Of a DNA stretch of 64,000 bases, positions 45,859-54,746 are shown one piece after another. Origin of the DNA: Sulfitobacter sp. JL08 (GTDB taxonomy: Bacteria > Pseudomonadota > Alphaproteobacteria > Rhodobacterales > Rhodobacteraceae); assembly GCF_003352045.1 (NCBI RefSeq), contig NZ_CP025815.1:2790001-2854000 (forward strand). The letters run 5' to 3'. Position numbers and translations under genes: made by a program. Numbering within the stretch: position 1 is the first letter of the stretch; each line of letters starts with the position of its first letter. The notes beneath the pieces are model-generated. The model was given only the letters and a program-made list of their open reading frames with translations. It made no database searches and was not told the origin of the DNA.

Positions 45859-46098
45859 TCAGAATGCTTTGAACGTCAATGTCGTCAGCGACCTTTCGAT
45901 TCCCTTGATGGTCAGCAGGTTGTCATTGATGAACTTGCCGACATCCGCGTCCTTGGGAATGTAGAGTTTCATCAGCAGATCATATTCACCGCTGGTCGAA
46001 AACAGTTCCGAATGGATTTCGCGCAGGGCGATCTCTTCGGCGACGGCATAGGTGGTTCCGGGGGTACAGCGGATTTGAATAAAGACGCAGGTGCTCAT
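45859..46098 (-). CDS. Stand-alone Lrp/AsnC ligand-binding (RAM) domain protein
   Basis: A 79-aa protein consisting only of the RAM (ACT-like) domain of Lrp/AsnC regulators, without [23 protein letters not shown], then [21 protein letters not shown] and a short C-terminal helix. Such SraM-type proteins bind amino acids and may act by assembling with full-length Lrp proteins. It converges on agmatine deiminase and is divergent from hisB. Confidence 0.85.
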   Translation of the reverse strand: MSTCVFIQIRCTPGTTYAVAEEIALREIHSELFSTSGEYDLLMKLYIPKDADVGKFINDNLLTIKGIERSLTTLTFKAF

Positions 46099-46228
46099 AT
46101 CTTTGGTGCTCCTTCAGGCCTGCACAAACTGGCATATCGGACACGGGCGCTGCAATCCCTCAAACTGGGTGCTTGGCCCGCTGGTCCGTCCCGCCTATAA
46201 GACCTCGAAATCGTTCAGGATAAACACC

Positions 46229-46816
46229 ATGCGCACGGCCACGATCACCCGCAAAACCGCCGAAACCGATATTTCGGTCAAGATCAACCTTGATGGCACC
46301 GGAACCTATGACAACCAGACCGGGATCGGTTTTTTCGATCACATGCTGGACCAGTTGGCGCGCCATTCGATGATCGACTTGGAAATTTCCGCCACGGGCG
46401 ATCTGCACATTGATGATCACCACACTGTGGAAGATACCGGAATTGCTTTGGGGCAGGCCCTGACAAAGGCACTGGGCGACAAGCGCGGCATTCGCCGCTA
46501 CGGATCGTGCCTGCTGCCGATGGATGATGCGCAGGTGCGCTGTGCCCTTGATTTGTCGGCCCGCCCGTTTCTGATCTGGAACGCAGACCTGCCAACCGCA
46601 AAAATCGGCACGTTCGATACAGAGCTTGTGCGCGAATTCTTTCAGGCACTCAGCACCCATGGCGGCATAACGCTGCATATCGATGCTCTGCACGGGATCA
46701 ACAGCCACCATATCGCCGAGGCCACGTTCAAATCGGTCGCCCGCGCCCTGCGCGAAGCGGTTGAGGCTGATCCGCGCAGCGCGGGTGCCCTGCCCTCGAC
46801 CAAGGGCGCGCTGTAG
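46229..46816 (+). CDS. hisB: Imidazoleglycerol-phosphate dehydratase
   Basis: HisB dehydrates imidazole glycerol phosphate, the sixth step of histidine synthesis. The 195-aa monofunctional form has both Mn-binding repeats: [14 protein letters not shown] with [17 protein letters not shown], and later [21 protein letters not shown] (in parts). The ATG at 46229 follows a TCAGGA element. hisH starts 5 bp after the stop. Confidence 0.96.
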   Translation: MRTATITRKTAETDISVKINLDGTGTYDNQTGIGFFDHMLDQLARHSMIDLEISATGDLHIDDHHTVEDTGIALGQALTKALGDKRGIRRYGSCLLPMDDAQVRCALDLSARPFLIWNADLPTAKIGTFDTELVREFFQALSTHGGITLHIDALHGINSHHIAEATFKSVARALREAVEADPRSAGALPSTKGAL

Positions 46817-46820
46817 CGCC

Positions 46821-47459
46821 ATGCTGACTGCGATCATCGACTACGAAAGCGGCAACCTGCATTCCGCCGAAAAGGCGTTTCAGCGCATGGCGCAGGACAC
46901 CGGTGCCGGGGATGTGGTTGTGACCGGCGATGCCGATGTTGTGGCCCGCGCTGACAGAATCGTATTGCCGGGTGACGGGGCGTTTCCCGCCTGCCACGCG
47001 GCGCTGACCGGACATAGCGGGTTGTTTGATGCCCTGCGCGAAGCGGTCGAGGTAAAAGGCCGCCCGTTTCTGGGCATTTGCGTCGGGATGCAGTTGATGG
47101 CGACATGGGGTCGCGAATATTCAGATACCAAAGGCCTGGACTGGATCAGTGGTGAAGTCGTGCGCATCACGCCCGACGATCCGTCGCTGAAGGTGCCTCA
47201 TATGGGCTGGAATGATCTGATCCTTGATGTGCCCCACCCGGTATTTGACGGGATTTCCAGCGGCGACCACGCCTATTTTGTGCATTCCTATCATTATGTT
47301 GTGTCGCGTTCTTCAGACAGATTGGCGCATGTGGAATATGGCGGTGACATCACCGCTGTGATCGGCCACTCCACCATGATCGGAATGCAATTCCATCCGG
47401 AAAAAAGCCAGAACACGGGCTTGCGTCTGATCGCAAATTTCCTGAAATGGTCACCCTAG
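46821..47459 (+). CDS. hisH: Imidazole glycerol phosphate synthase, glutaminase subunit
   Basis: HisH supplies ammonia from glutamine to HisF. The class I amidotransferase triad is visible: Cys in FLGICVGMQLM, and His and Glu in GMQFHPEKSQNTG. Oxyanion segment and PGDGAF are present. The start at 46821 (MLTAIIDYESGNLHSA) is 5 bp after hisB. Length 212 aa. Confidence 0.96.
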   Translation: MLTAIIDYESGNLHSAEKAFQRMAQDTGAGDVVVTGDADVVARADRIVLPGDGAFPACHAALTGHSGLFDALREAVEVKGRPFLGICVGMQLMATWGREYSDTKGLDWISGEVVRITPDDPSLKVPHMGWNDLILDVPHPVFDGISSGDHAYFVHSYHYVVSRSSDRLAHVEYGGDITAVIGHSTMIGMQFHPEKSQNTGLRLIANFLKWSP

Positions 47460-47471
47460 GCGCACGTCCAG

Positions 47472-47867
47472 TTATTTCAATCTGGTCCAGGTCTGACCGT
47501 CACAGATCTTGCCTTTGCAACCGGTCACTTTCAGAGTGTTGCCTGCCAATTTCATGCTGGCTGACGCTTTGACATTCAGCAAAGGCACAAACACCGTGCC
47601 GTTGCCATAGTTTCCACTGCCCAGATCCTCGACATCCCAGAACAGTTCGCGCCCCACATTGCGCGTTTTCACGGATTTTCCGTAAACGTCGAAGGCTTCC
47701 ATGACCTTGCCGCATATTTTGACGCCACACTCGCGGATTTCGATATGCGAAGTCAGTTTCTTGCGGTCCGGCTCTGTCTTCCAGAGGCCAATTACGGCAT
47801 CGCTGGCCTGCGCCGCTGATACGGTGCAGATTACAGAAAAAGACACCGCAAACAGAAATCTGAACAT
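47472..47867 (-). CDS. Exported DUF2147-family protein A
   Basis: A 131-aa secreted protein. The signal peptide MFRFLFAVSFSVICTVSAAQ is followed by a DUF2147 domain: IGLWKTEPDRKKLTSHIEIREC, CGVKICGKVME, and the C-terminal TLKVTGCKGKICDGQTWTRL. Four cysteines could form two disulfides in the periplasm. Function is unknown in the family. I chose the ATG at 47867 because AAGGAG lies eight bases upstream; an ATG two codons earlier would be only 2 bases from it. With its neighbour it interrupts the his cluster on the opposite strand. Confidence 0.82.
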   Translation of the reverse strand: MFRFLFAVSFSVICTVSAAQASDAVIGLWKTEPDRKKLTSHIEIRECGVKICGKVMEAFDVYGKSVKTRNVGRELFWDVEDLGSGNYGNGTVFVPLLNVKASASMKLAGNTLKVTGCKGKICDGQTWTRLK

Positions 47868-47990
47868 CCGCATCACTCCTTGATCAGGGTCCAACGACAC
47901 TGTTCAAAACAATAATGCGATTTTACCACAAGCCAAGGGATCAGTTTTGAACCCGCCGCACCTGAGCGACGGGTCAATGTTGAAGTTGGA

Positions 47991-48383
47991 TCAGTTCACC
48001 CGGGTCCATGTACCGCCATCACGGCATATGCCAAGGATACAGCCGGAAATCGCCAGCGTATTGCCGTTCAACTGCATCTTGGAATTGTAGGTCTTGTCAC
48101 GGTCCGGCGACCAGACCTTGCCACCGCCATAGGCCCCGCCACCTTCGGCTTCCATATCCCAGATGATCTGCTTGCCGATGTTGCCGCTTGGGCCGGCTGC
48201 GCCGCCAGCGGCAAAAGATTTCACCAACGTGCCGCAGATTTTGGAACCACATGGCGCCACATCGATATGGCCATAATTGCCATTGTCATCGCTCACGGTT
48301 TGCCACGTGCCCAGAACCGGATCGGCCAAAGCCGGTCCCGCCAGACCAAGCGCGATAGCCGCAGTTAATGCCAGATTTCTCAT
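47991..48383 (-). CDS. Exported DUF2147-family protein B
   Basis: A 130-aa paralogue of the preceding gene in direct tandem, sharing the signal peptide (MRNLALTAAIALGLAGPALA), CGSKICGTLVK, and the ending LAISGCILGICRDGGTWTRV with the same cysteine positions. Three ATG codons occur in a row; the last (48383) has GAGGAG at six bases. A glycine-rich insert (AAGGAAGPSG-like, EGGGAYGGGK) distinguishes it from protein A. The pair is probably a tandem duplication. Confidence 0.84.
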   Translation of the reverse strand: MRNLALTAAIALGLAGPALADPVLGTWQTVSDDNGNYGHIDVAPCGSKICGTLVKSFAAGGAAGPSGNIGKQIIWDMEAEGGGAYGGGKVWSPDRDKTYNSKMQLNGNTLAISGCILGICRDGGTWTRVN

Positions 48384-48521
48384 CATCATCTCCTCGTTTT
48401 GATGGACCTGGCGAAACCCTGCGTACCAATTCTGCAATCTGGCAAGTGTAACCCAACGTCGCGTTGCAATTGACGTCAAGTCGGGGATAAGAACGCGCGG
48501 ACCATTACCAAGAGATGCAGC

Positions 48522-49244
48522 ATGATCCTTTACCCCGCGATTGATCTGAAAGACGGACAGGCCGTACGGCTTGTCCATGGCGATATGGGCCGCGCCACCG
48601 TGTTCAACGATGATCCCGCCGCACAGGCGATGGAATTCGTCAACGCAGGCTGCGAATGGCTGCACCTCGTCGACCTGAACGGCGCGTTTGAAGGCGAACC
48701 CGTCAACGCCGCGCCGGTCGAGGCGATTCTGGCGCAAACCCGCGTGCCCGCGCAACTGGGCGGCGGCATCCGCGATATGGCAACGATTGAACGCTGGCTG
48801 GCCAAGGGTCTGGCGCGGGTCATTCTGGGCACGGTCGCCGTGGAAAACCCTGATCTGGTGCGTCAGGCCGCGCGTGCGTTTCCCGGTCAGGTGGCTGTCG
48901 GCATTGATGCGCGCAACGGCCGTGTCGCAACCAAAGGCTGGGCGACGGAAACCGATGTGATGGTCACCGATCTGGCGCGGTCGTTCGAAGACGCCGGTGT
49001 GGCGGCGATCATTTACACCGACATCTACCGCGATGGCGCGATGCAAGGCCCGAACATAGAGGCGACGGCAGCCCTCGCCAATGCCGTGAGTATTCCGGTC
49101 ATCGCATCAGGGGGCGTGTCCTCGCTTGCCGATCTGATCGCGTTGCGTGATTGCGGCGCAGATTTGAACGGCGCGATATCCGGGCGCGCGCTTTATGACG
49201 GGGCGATTGATCTGGCCGAGGCGCTGACTGCTCTGAATGGCTGA
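48522..49244 (+). CDS. hisA: Phosphoribosylformimino-5-aminoimidazole carboxamide ribotide isomerase
   Basis: HisA is the (beta-alpha)8-barrel isomerase of histidine synthesis. Both half-barrel signatures are present: [17 protein letters not shown] at the N terminus with the catalytic Asp, and [16 protein letters not shown] with the second Asp-Thr site; the phosphate loops are QLGGGIRD and IASGGVSSL. 240 aa. It overlaps the following YqaA-type gene by 8 bp. Confidence 0.96.
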   Translation: MILYPAIDLKDGQAVRLVHGDMGRATVFNDDPAAQAMEFVNAGCEWLHLVDLNGAFEGEPVNAAPVEAILAQTRVPAQLGGGIRDMATIERWLAKGLARVILGTVAVENPDLVRQAARAFPGQVAVGIDARNGRVATKGWATETDVMVTDLARSFEDAGVAAIIYTDIYRDGAMQGPNIEATAALANAVSIPVIASGGVSSLADLIALRDCGADLNGAISGRALYDGAIDLAEALTALNG

Positions 49245-49677
49245 GATGATCTGGCCTCTGGCCGGCCTGTTCCTGATTTCGCTTTCCGCGGCCACCCTGC
49301 TGCCCGGCGGGTCCGAGGCTGCGCTGCTGGCACTGGCGTGGCTGTCGACATATTCCGCCCTGACACTGCTTGTCGTGGCCAGCACCGGCAATATCCTTGG
49401 TTCGATCCTGAATTATCTGCTGGGCCGCATCGCGCTCCGCTTTCAGGATCGCGTCTGGTTCCCGGCATCTGCCAGCCAACTGGAAAAGGCCCAGAATTGG
49501 TTTTCACGATGGGGATACTGGGCAGTGTTGCTGGCATGGATGCCGCTGATCGGTGATCCGATCACGGTCGCTGCGGGCGTCCTGCGGATGGGGTTTGGTC
49601 TGTTCCTGCTTCTGGTGACGATTTCCAAAACGCTCCGGTACATGGTCGTTCTGGGGCTGTTCAACCTGTTCGCTTGA
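49237..49677 (+). CDS. YqaA/DedA-type inner-membrane protein
   Basis: A 146-aa protein with about four hydrophobic segments ([28 protein letters not shown], then [27 protein letters not shown], in parts). The SNARE-associated/DedA-like blocks PGGSEA and [18 protein letters not shown] identify the YqaA family; function is not defined. It overlaps hisA by 8 bp and sits inside the his cluster, between hisA and hisF, so it is co-transcribed with them. Confidence 0.87.
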   Translation: MAEMIWPLAGLFLISLSAATLLPGGSEAALLALAWLSTYSALTLLVVASTGNILGSILNYLLGRIALRFQDRVWFPASASQLEKAQNWFSRWGYWAVLLAWMPLIGDPITVAAGVLRMGFGLFLLLVTISKTLRYMVVLGLFNLFA

Positions 49678-49758
49678 CGGGAAAACATGATATCCGCCGG
49701 TGCAATGCACCAGCGCTTGGCCATTGATCCTTTGGCCGCATCGCATTATGTCGGCATC

Positions 49759-50520
49759 ATGCTGAAAACCCGTATCATTCCGTGCCTTGATGTTGCCAAC
49801 GGGCGCGTTGTCAAAGGCGTGAATTTTGTCGATCTGATTGATGCAGGTGATCCGGTGGAGAGCGCCAAGGCCTATGACGCGGCAGGCGCAGACGAATTGT
49901 GTTTTCTGGACATCAATGCCACTCATGAAAACCGCGGCACCATGTTTGATGTTGTCACCCGCACAGCCGAACAATGCTATATCCCGCTGACCGTGGGTGG
50001 AGGTGTGCGCACCCGCGAGGACGTGCGCGATCTGCTGCTGGCGGGGGCCGACAAGGTGTCGTTCAATTCCGCCGCCGTGGCCAATCCCGATGTTGTGACG
50101 CAAGCAGCAGATCATTTTGGCAGCCAGTGCATTGTGGTGGCCATAGATGCAAAAACCGTCAGCCCCGGAAAATGGGAGATTTTCACCCATGGCGGGCGCA
50201 AATCCACCGGGGTCGACGCGGTTGAATTTGCCCGCACCGTTGCCGCCAAGGGTGCGGGTGAAATCCTGCTGACCTCAATGGATCGCGATGGCACACGCGC
50301 AGGGTTCAACCTGCCCCTGACCCGCGCCATATCCGATGCCGTGGACATTCCTGTCATCGCCAGCGGCGGTGTCGGCACCCTTGATCATCTGGTCGATGGT
50401 GTCACCAAGGGCGGCGCCAGCGCCGTGTTGGCAGCCTCGATCTTTCACTTTGGCGATTTCACCATCCGCGAGGCCAAGGCCCACATGGCCGCGGCAGGCA
50501 TCCCGATGAGGCTGACATGA
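49759..50520 (+). CDS. hisF: Imidazole glycerol phosphate synthase, cyclase subunit
   Basis: HisF uses ammonia from HisH to form imidazole glycerol phosphate and AICAR. The 253-aa barrel begins [20 protein letters not shown], with the catalytic Asp of CLDV; the second Asp is in [15 protein letters not shown], and the loops [11 protein letters not shown] and [12 protein letters not shown] bind phosphate. The start at 49759 matches the family exactly; longer upstream reading is not conserved. hisE overlaps its stop (ATGA). Confidence 0.96.
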   Translation: MLKTRIIPCLDVANGRVVKGVNFVDLIDAGDPVESAKAYDAAGADELCFLDINATHENRGTMFDVVTRTAEQCYIPLTVGGGVRTREDVRDLLLAGADKVSFNSAAVANPDVVTQAADHFGSQCIVVAIDAKTVSPGKWEIFTHGGRKSTGVDAVEFARTVAAKGAGEILLTSMDRDGTRAGFNLPLTRAISDAVDIPVIASGGVGTLDHLVDGVTKGGASAVLAASIFHFGDFTIREAKAHMAAAGIPMRLT

Positions 50521-50828
50521 CACTGGACGATCTTTACGCCACCATCACCGCCCGCAAATCCGCCGATCCCGAAACAAGCTGGACCGCCAAACTGCTGGCC
50601 AAAGGCCCCGAAAAATGCGCCGAAAAATTCGGGGAAGAAGCGGTCGAGGCCATTATCGAAGCCGTGAAGGGCGACACCGCCGCACTGACCGGCGAAGCGG
50701 CGGATGTGCTCTATCACCTGCTGGTGATGCTGGCCGCGCGCGACGTACCGCTGGCGGATGTGATGGCCGAACTTGATCGCCGCCAAAACCAAAGCGGCAT
50801 CGCCGAAAAAGCCGGCCGCACGCCCTGA
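50517..50828 (+). CDS. hisE: Phosphoribosyl-ATP pyrophosphatase
   Basis: HisE hydrolyses phosphoribosyl-ATP to phosphoribosyl-AMP, the second histidine-synthesis step. The 103-aa all-alpha protein has the MazG-like metal motif [14 protein letters not shown] and [14 protein letters not shown]. It is translationally coupled to hisF and is the last gene of this his run; hisI, hisG and hisD are not in the window. Confidence 0.95.
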   Translation: MTLDDLYATITARKSADPETSWTAKLLAKGPEKCAEKFGEEAVEAIIEAVKGDTAALTGEAADVLYHLLVMLAARDVPLADVMAELDRRQNQSGIAEKAGRTP

Positions 50829-50859
50829 TCTTCTTCTGTTTCCAAATATTCTCGGGGGT

Positions 50860-50880
50860 CCGGGGGCAGACAGCCCCCGG
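50860..50880. terminator. Bidirectional hairpin between hisE and the CoA-binding protein
   Basis: CCGGGGGC (50860-50867) pairs with GCCCCCGG (50873-50880). It belongs to the ATATTCTCGGGGGTCCGGGGGC type of intergenic motif repeated in Rhodobacteraceae genomes. It lies between convergent genes, and the T-run is poor on both sides. Confidence 0.7.
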
Positions 50881-50883
50881 TCT

Positions 50884-51354
50884 TCACAGTTTGGATGAAA
50901 TCAAACCGGTGTTGAACCCGCCCATGCGCAGCTCTCCGAACAGGCGCTGATATTCGATCTTCGGACAGCGGTTCTGGATCACCGTAACACCGCGCGCTTG
51001 CGCCTTTTGAGTGGCGGCCTCGTGTTCCACCCCGATCTGCATCCAGATCGTTTGCAGATCCGGAAAGGCTGCAAGCGCTTCGTCCACCACCGGTGGCACC
51101 GCTTCGGAACGGCGGAAAATATCCACCATATCCACCGGGCCGTCGATCTCGGACAAGGATGCGACGACTTTTTGACCAAACAAAACCTCGCCCGCATGCC
51201 CCGGATTGACCGGAACGACATCATAGCCTTTCAGATTCAGATAGCGCGCCACATAATAACTCGGGCGCACGGGGTTGGCTGACACCCCGACCACCGCAAT
51301 GCGCCGGGTTTTTGTCAGAATGGATCGCAAAAGATCATCAGAATACGCTGTCAT
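50884..51354 (-). CDS. CoA-binding (YccU-type) protein
   Basis: A 156-aa Rossmann-fold protein of the CoA_binding_2 family: IAVVGVSANPVRPSYYVARYL is the nucleotide loop, VDMVDIFRRSEAVPPVVDEAL and TIWMQIGVEHEAAT follow, and VIQNRCPKIEYQRLFGEL is the C-terminal signature. Ligand is presumed CoA; role unknown. The ATG at 51354 (MTAYSDDLL) has a GGAAC element upstream; an ATG five codons earlier is possible. Confidence 0.87.
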   Translation of the reverse strand: MTAYSDDLLRSILTKTRRIAVVGVSANPVRPSYYVARYLNLKGYDVVPVNPGHAGEVLFGQKVVASLSEIDGPVDMVDIFRRSEAVPPVVDEALAAFPDLQTIWMQIGVEHEAATQKAQARGVTVIQNRCPKIEYQRLFGELRMGGFNTGLISSKL

Positions 51355-51553
51355 GTTGGTTCCATACATCGCCCGATCAGAAGAAAAAAGCGCCCAAGGC
51401 AAAAAGCCAGGGGCGCCAGTAGCGGAACGAGGGACAGTGAAGGGTGTAACCGGAGTTCCGGACCGGCTACATGCATTAAAGATAGGAACGATTTGCGGAT
51501 CGAAAAGGGGCGCTGACATTTACGTGATCGGTTTTTTTGACCGCAGGCACATG

Positions 51554-51880
51554 TCAGTCAAAAATATCCTCGATCACGTCAAACGCCTCTTCAAATGCCC
51601 ATTTGAGGAAGCCTTTGCGTTTTTTGCGGTACTTCGTTTTTTTGACATGCGGTCGCGGCTCCCACTTGCCACCGGGCGTCGGGTCTTTGGGGCGAACCCG
51701 GATGCGGCTGGGCGAAACCAGTTCCCGGTCGCCAACCTTGTCCTTGCGCAGCATTTTCAGATCATGCAGCGGCGCCCCGCAAGAGGCACAGGCCAATTCG
51801 TGCCGCTCTTTGCCGCGCAGCACTAGCGCCGCGCGTGTCCCGCAATAACAGCAGGTCGCGATTTTCGTCGGATAGGCGAT
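51554..51880 (-). CDS. Zinc-ribbon protein, apparent AUC start
   Basis: A 108-aa protein with two CxxC knuckles, ATCCYCGTRAALVLRG and ELACASCGAPLHD, followed by a basic tail (KKTKYRKKRKG) and an acidic amphipathic C-terminal helix. It probably binds one zinc; role unknown. No ATG, GTG or TTG exists in frame between the rlmB stop codon and the first CxxC. The frame instead has ATC at 51880-51878 placed 5 bases after a perfect AGGAGG (51891-51886). The only ordinary start is a GTG at 51823, which would remove the first CxxC and has no such site. I therefore place the start at ATC. It follows rlmB by 12 bp. Confidence 0.75.
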   Translation of the reverse strand: MAYPTKIATCCYCGTRAALVLRGKERHELACASCGAPLHDLKMLRKDKVGDRELVSPSRIRVRPKDPTPGGKWEPRPHVKKTKYRKKRKGFLKWAFEEAFDVIEDIFD

Positions 51881-51892
51881 ATCGGCCTCCTG

Positions 51893-52666
51893 TTAACGTC
51901 CTAACGTGGCATATAGGGCAACTGCCGCCGCATTTGAGACGTTGAGCGATCCAAAATTGCCCGCTGCGTCGATTTTGACCAGGGCATCACAGGTGTCTTT
52001 GGTTTTTTCGCGCAATCCCGGCCCCTCTGCGCCCAGAACCAGAGCGATCGGGCGGTCTGTTGCACCGGCGACGGCCTGTTCAATGGTCTGGTCAGCCTCG
52101 CCATCCAATCCCAGAACCAGATAGCCATAGCCCTGCAATTCGCGAATGGCATCCGCCAGATTGCGCACCCGAAGATACGGCTGGCGTTCCAGTGCGCCAC
52201 TGGCGGTTTTCGCCAGCGCCCCGGTTTCCGGGGCGGAATGGTGGCGCGTTCCAATCACCGCCGATGCACCGAAAACCTCGGCCGAACGCAGGATCGCGCC
52301 GACATTGTGCGGGTCGGTCACACGATCCAGTAACAACACACGGGGTACCTTGGCCCCGATACAAACCTCTTCCAGCCGCCCCCAGTTCAGCGGCTTTACC
52401 TCAAGTGCTGCACCCTGATGCACCGATCCGGGATCCAGCGGCGCGCCAAAGCGGCGCGGATCGGCAATTTCGGGCTCGATTCCGGACGCGGCGATCGCAT
52501 CGGCCAGTTTCGTTTGTGCATTCAGCGTGACGATCAGGCGCAGTTTTGCCCGCGCCGGGTTTTGCAGCGCATCCCGCACCGCATGCAAACCGAACAGCCA
52601 GACGGTTTCGGCCCCGGCCGCCTTTTTCGCCTGTTCCTTTTCAACGACCCATTTGGGTTTTTTCAT
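51893..52666 (-). CDS. rlmB: 23S rRNA (guanosine-2'-O)-methyltransferase RlmB
   Basis: A 257-aa SpoU/TrmH-class enzyme that methylates G2251 of 23S rRNA. The N-terminal L30e-like substrate domain includes WLFGLHAVRDALQNP. The knotted SAM domain has motif 1 LLLDRVTDPHNVGAILRSAEVFGA (in parts), motif 2 IALVLGAEGPGLREKTKDTCD and motif 3 NFGSLNVSNAAAVALYA. It starts 124 bp from tRNA-Tyr on the opposite strand. Confidence 0.94.
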   Translation of the reverse strand: MKKPKWVVEKEQAKKAAGAETVWLFGLHAVRDALQNPARAKLRLIVTLNAQTKLADAIAASGIEPEIADPRRFGAPLDPGSVHQGAALEVKPLNWGRLEEVCIGAKVPRVLLLDRVTDPHNVGAILRSAEVFGASAVIGTRHHSAPETGALAKTASGALERQPYLRVRNLADAIRELQGYGYLVLGLDGEADQTIEQAVAGATDRPIALVLGAEGPGLREKTKDTCDALVKIDAAGNFGSLNVSNAAAVALYATLGR

Positions 52667-52790
52667 CTGATCCCGCCTTTGTGCCCATGCGTCGTATATC
52701 CACCCGCCACAGGTGATATTTGAGGTTGACGCCCCATAGGCGCGCTTGTAATCACGCCTTCACGTCCGGCGCAATCTTTGTCCGGTCCGT

Positions 52791-52874
52791 GGGCGACAGG
52801 CCGCAAGGTGTGGCAGGGGACTGTAACTCCCTCGCGGAGACGCACGCCTGGTTCGATTCCAGGGTCGCCCACCA
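52791..52874 (+). tRNA. tRNA-Tyr (anticodon GTA)
   Basis: Acceptor stem GGGCGAC pairs with GTCGCCC, the anticodon arm GGGGA-CTGTAAC-TCCCT (one mismatch) carries GTA, there is a long variable arm (CGCGGAGACGCAC) as expected for Tyr, and the T arm has GGTTCGATTCC. CCA is encoded. The recombinase gene cluster that follows suggests this 3' end served as an attachment site. Confidence 0.93.
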
Positions 52875-52957
52875 CTCAATCTCCCTAAAACCGTAGAAAA
52901 AACGTGCGCTCTAATTAGTGTTTATTTTTCCGTTAGTTACGGGACCACAGAGCACCA

Positions 52958-52977
52958 GAGACCTCACAATAGGTCTC
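52958..52977. repeat. Palindrome between tRNA-Tyr and the serine recombinase gene
   Basis: GAGACCT (52958-52964) and AGGTCTC (52971-52977) form a perfect 7-bp inverted repeat with a 6-bp spacer. It could be part of a recombination site or a terminator of the recombinase operon; no T-run follows. Confidence 0.45.
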
Positions 52978-53060
52978 AGATATTGCCCGTTTGGGGGCTG
53001 TTTCCAGGAAAGTCTCAGCGGGGCAAGTGCGGGTGAGGTCTTGGGCCCGTTTAGGCGAAC

Positions 53061-54746
53061 TCAAGGATGCGGGAAGCCCAGAATCTGGCGCTGCTCGTTC
53101 CAATCCAGCGGCAGTTCTAGGAGATTGCGCAATGCTGTTGCGTTGAGATGCGGTGGCTGACGGCCCTCAAGAATTGCTGACGATATGTCAGGTGCCAGCC
53201 AGGCGAGCGGCAGGATGCGGCTGACGGATCCACTGCGCAGCCCTTCCCGCTCGGTGATTTGCTGAATCGATGAAGACTTCCCCGCAAGAAGTTCGTCTGC
53301 CCATCGCCTTGCATCGGCGACCAGCGCAATGAGGTTCGGGTCCGGTTGCGGGGCACCTTCCGGAACGATGATGATTGGTTTGGCCCGTCCGCTCTGACGC
53401 TTTTGGAACGGGGCCTCGAAGGAAGCGACTAGAGTTTCAAGCGACCTGCCAAGCCCCGGCAGCGCATGGAGGTTTACTGAGATATGCAGCTGGTCCTTTT
53501 GCGCATCTATCCGATCAATCAATCCGCGAGGAAACTGCGCCTCGATTCCGTGGGTATTCGCGGCAATCTCTGCAGACCAAGCATCCGCCGCCCGCACGAC
53601 ATCGGCGATCGAGGTATCGCATTCTTTAGCCTGCCCCACTTGGTCCGCTAACCAGCTCTTGTCGCAGAATCGGGTTTTGAGGCTGCTGAGAGCAAGGTCC
53701 TCAATCTCCTTCGCCGGCAACCGCTCAATGCAGTTTCTGTCTTCTATGCAAGATGTCTTTGAAGTGTAGTACCAATAGCGCTTCGTTTGGGTTGTGCCTT
53801 CCCGCTGCGCCGACTTGCTGGCATAGGTCGTGCGCATCGCACGGCCCATTGAATCAAACAGCAGGCCATCCAGAGGTCGCTTTGCGCATCGGCGGGGCGC
53901 GTTAATCTGTTTGCCGCCGTGATCCGCCAGCAATGCCTGAACCCGCTGCCATGTCTCTTCATCGATGATGGCCTCGTGGAGCCCGTCGTAAAGCTCGCCC
54001 TTGTGGCGTGTTTTCCCGATGTAGATTGGGTTGCGCAGGATGTGGTAAAGCGCACCGCGCGAGAAGGCTTCGCCGCCGCTGCCGCGACCATGCCGGTCGG
54101 TTCGGCGCTTGCTGACAACCCCCATGTCGTTCAGTCGCGCAGACAATTGCCGCACAGATCCCGTTGTCAGGTATTCGGCAAAGATCATCCTGATGGCACA
54201 GGCTTCCGTTTCATTCACCTCCAGCGCCTTTTCCACCACGTCATAGCCCATCGGAACGGAACCACCCATCCACATGCCTTTTCTCTTGGAGGCGGCGACC
54301 TTGTCCCGAATGCGCTCGGCGGTCACTTCACGCTCGAACTGGGCAAACGACAAAAGCACATTCAGGGTCAGCCGCCCCATCGACGATGTCGTGTTGAAAG
54401 CCTGGGTGACCGACACAAACGACACCCCTGCCCTTTCAAACACATCCACCATCTTCGCAAAATCGGCCAGGGACCGCGTCAGGCGATCCACCTTGTAGAC
54501 GACGATGATATCGATGCGCCCACCGCGCACATCCTCCAGCAGTTGTGTGAGCCCCGGACGATCCATCGACCCTCCCGAGAACCCGCCATCGTCATAGCGG
54601 TTTGAGAGTTCCGTCCAGCCTTCGTGCTTTTGACTGAGGATGTAAGCTGCACAGGCCTCGTGCTGCGCATCCAGCGAGTTGAAGTCCTGCTCAAGCCCCT
54701 CCTGTGTCGACTTGCGGGTGTAAATGGCGCAGCGTTTTCGGATCAT
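53061..54746 (-). CDS. Large serine recombinase
   Basis: A 561-aa site-specific recombinase. The resolvase-type catalytic domain (about 1-150) has the nucleophile Ser in AIYTRKSTQEG (residue 13) and the arginines in YDDGGFSGGSMDRPGL and YKVDRLTRSLADF. The Recombinase domain (about 165-275) includes IPMGY-like VPMGYDVV and ALYHILRNPIYIGKTRHKGE. A C-terminal DNA-binding part with a weak zinc-ribbon follows. Proteins of this type integrate phages and mobile elements. It overlaps the DUF2924 gene upstream and its 3' end points to tRNA-Tyr. Confidence 0.93.
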   Translation of the reverse strand: MIRKRCAIYTRKSTQEGLEQDFNSLDAQHEACAAYILSQKHEGWTELSNRYDDGGFSGGSMDRPGLTQLLEDVRGGRIDIIVVYKVDRLTRSLADFAKMVDVFERAGVSFVSVTQAFNTTSSMGRLTLNVLLSFAQFEREVTAERIRDKVAASKRKGMWMGGSVPMGYDVVEKALEVNETEACAIRMIFAEYLTTGSVRQLSARLNDMGVVSKRRTDRHGRGSGGEAFSRGALYHILRNPIYIGKTRHKGELYDGLHEAIIDEETWQRVQALLADHGGKQINAPRRCAKRPLDGLLFDSMGRAMRTTYASKSAQREGTTQTKRYWYYTSKTSCIEDRNCIERLPAKEIEDLALSSLKTRFCDKSWLADQVGQAKECDTSIADVVRAADAWSAEIAANTHGIEAQFPRGLIDRIDAQKDQLHISVNLHALPGLGRSLETLVASFEAPFQKRQSGRAKPIIIVPEGAPQPDPNLIALVADARRWADELLAGKSSSIQQITEREGLRSGSVSRILPLAWLAPDISSAILEGRQPPHLNATALRNLLELPLDWNEQRQILGFPHP

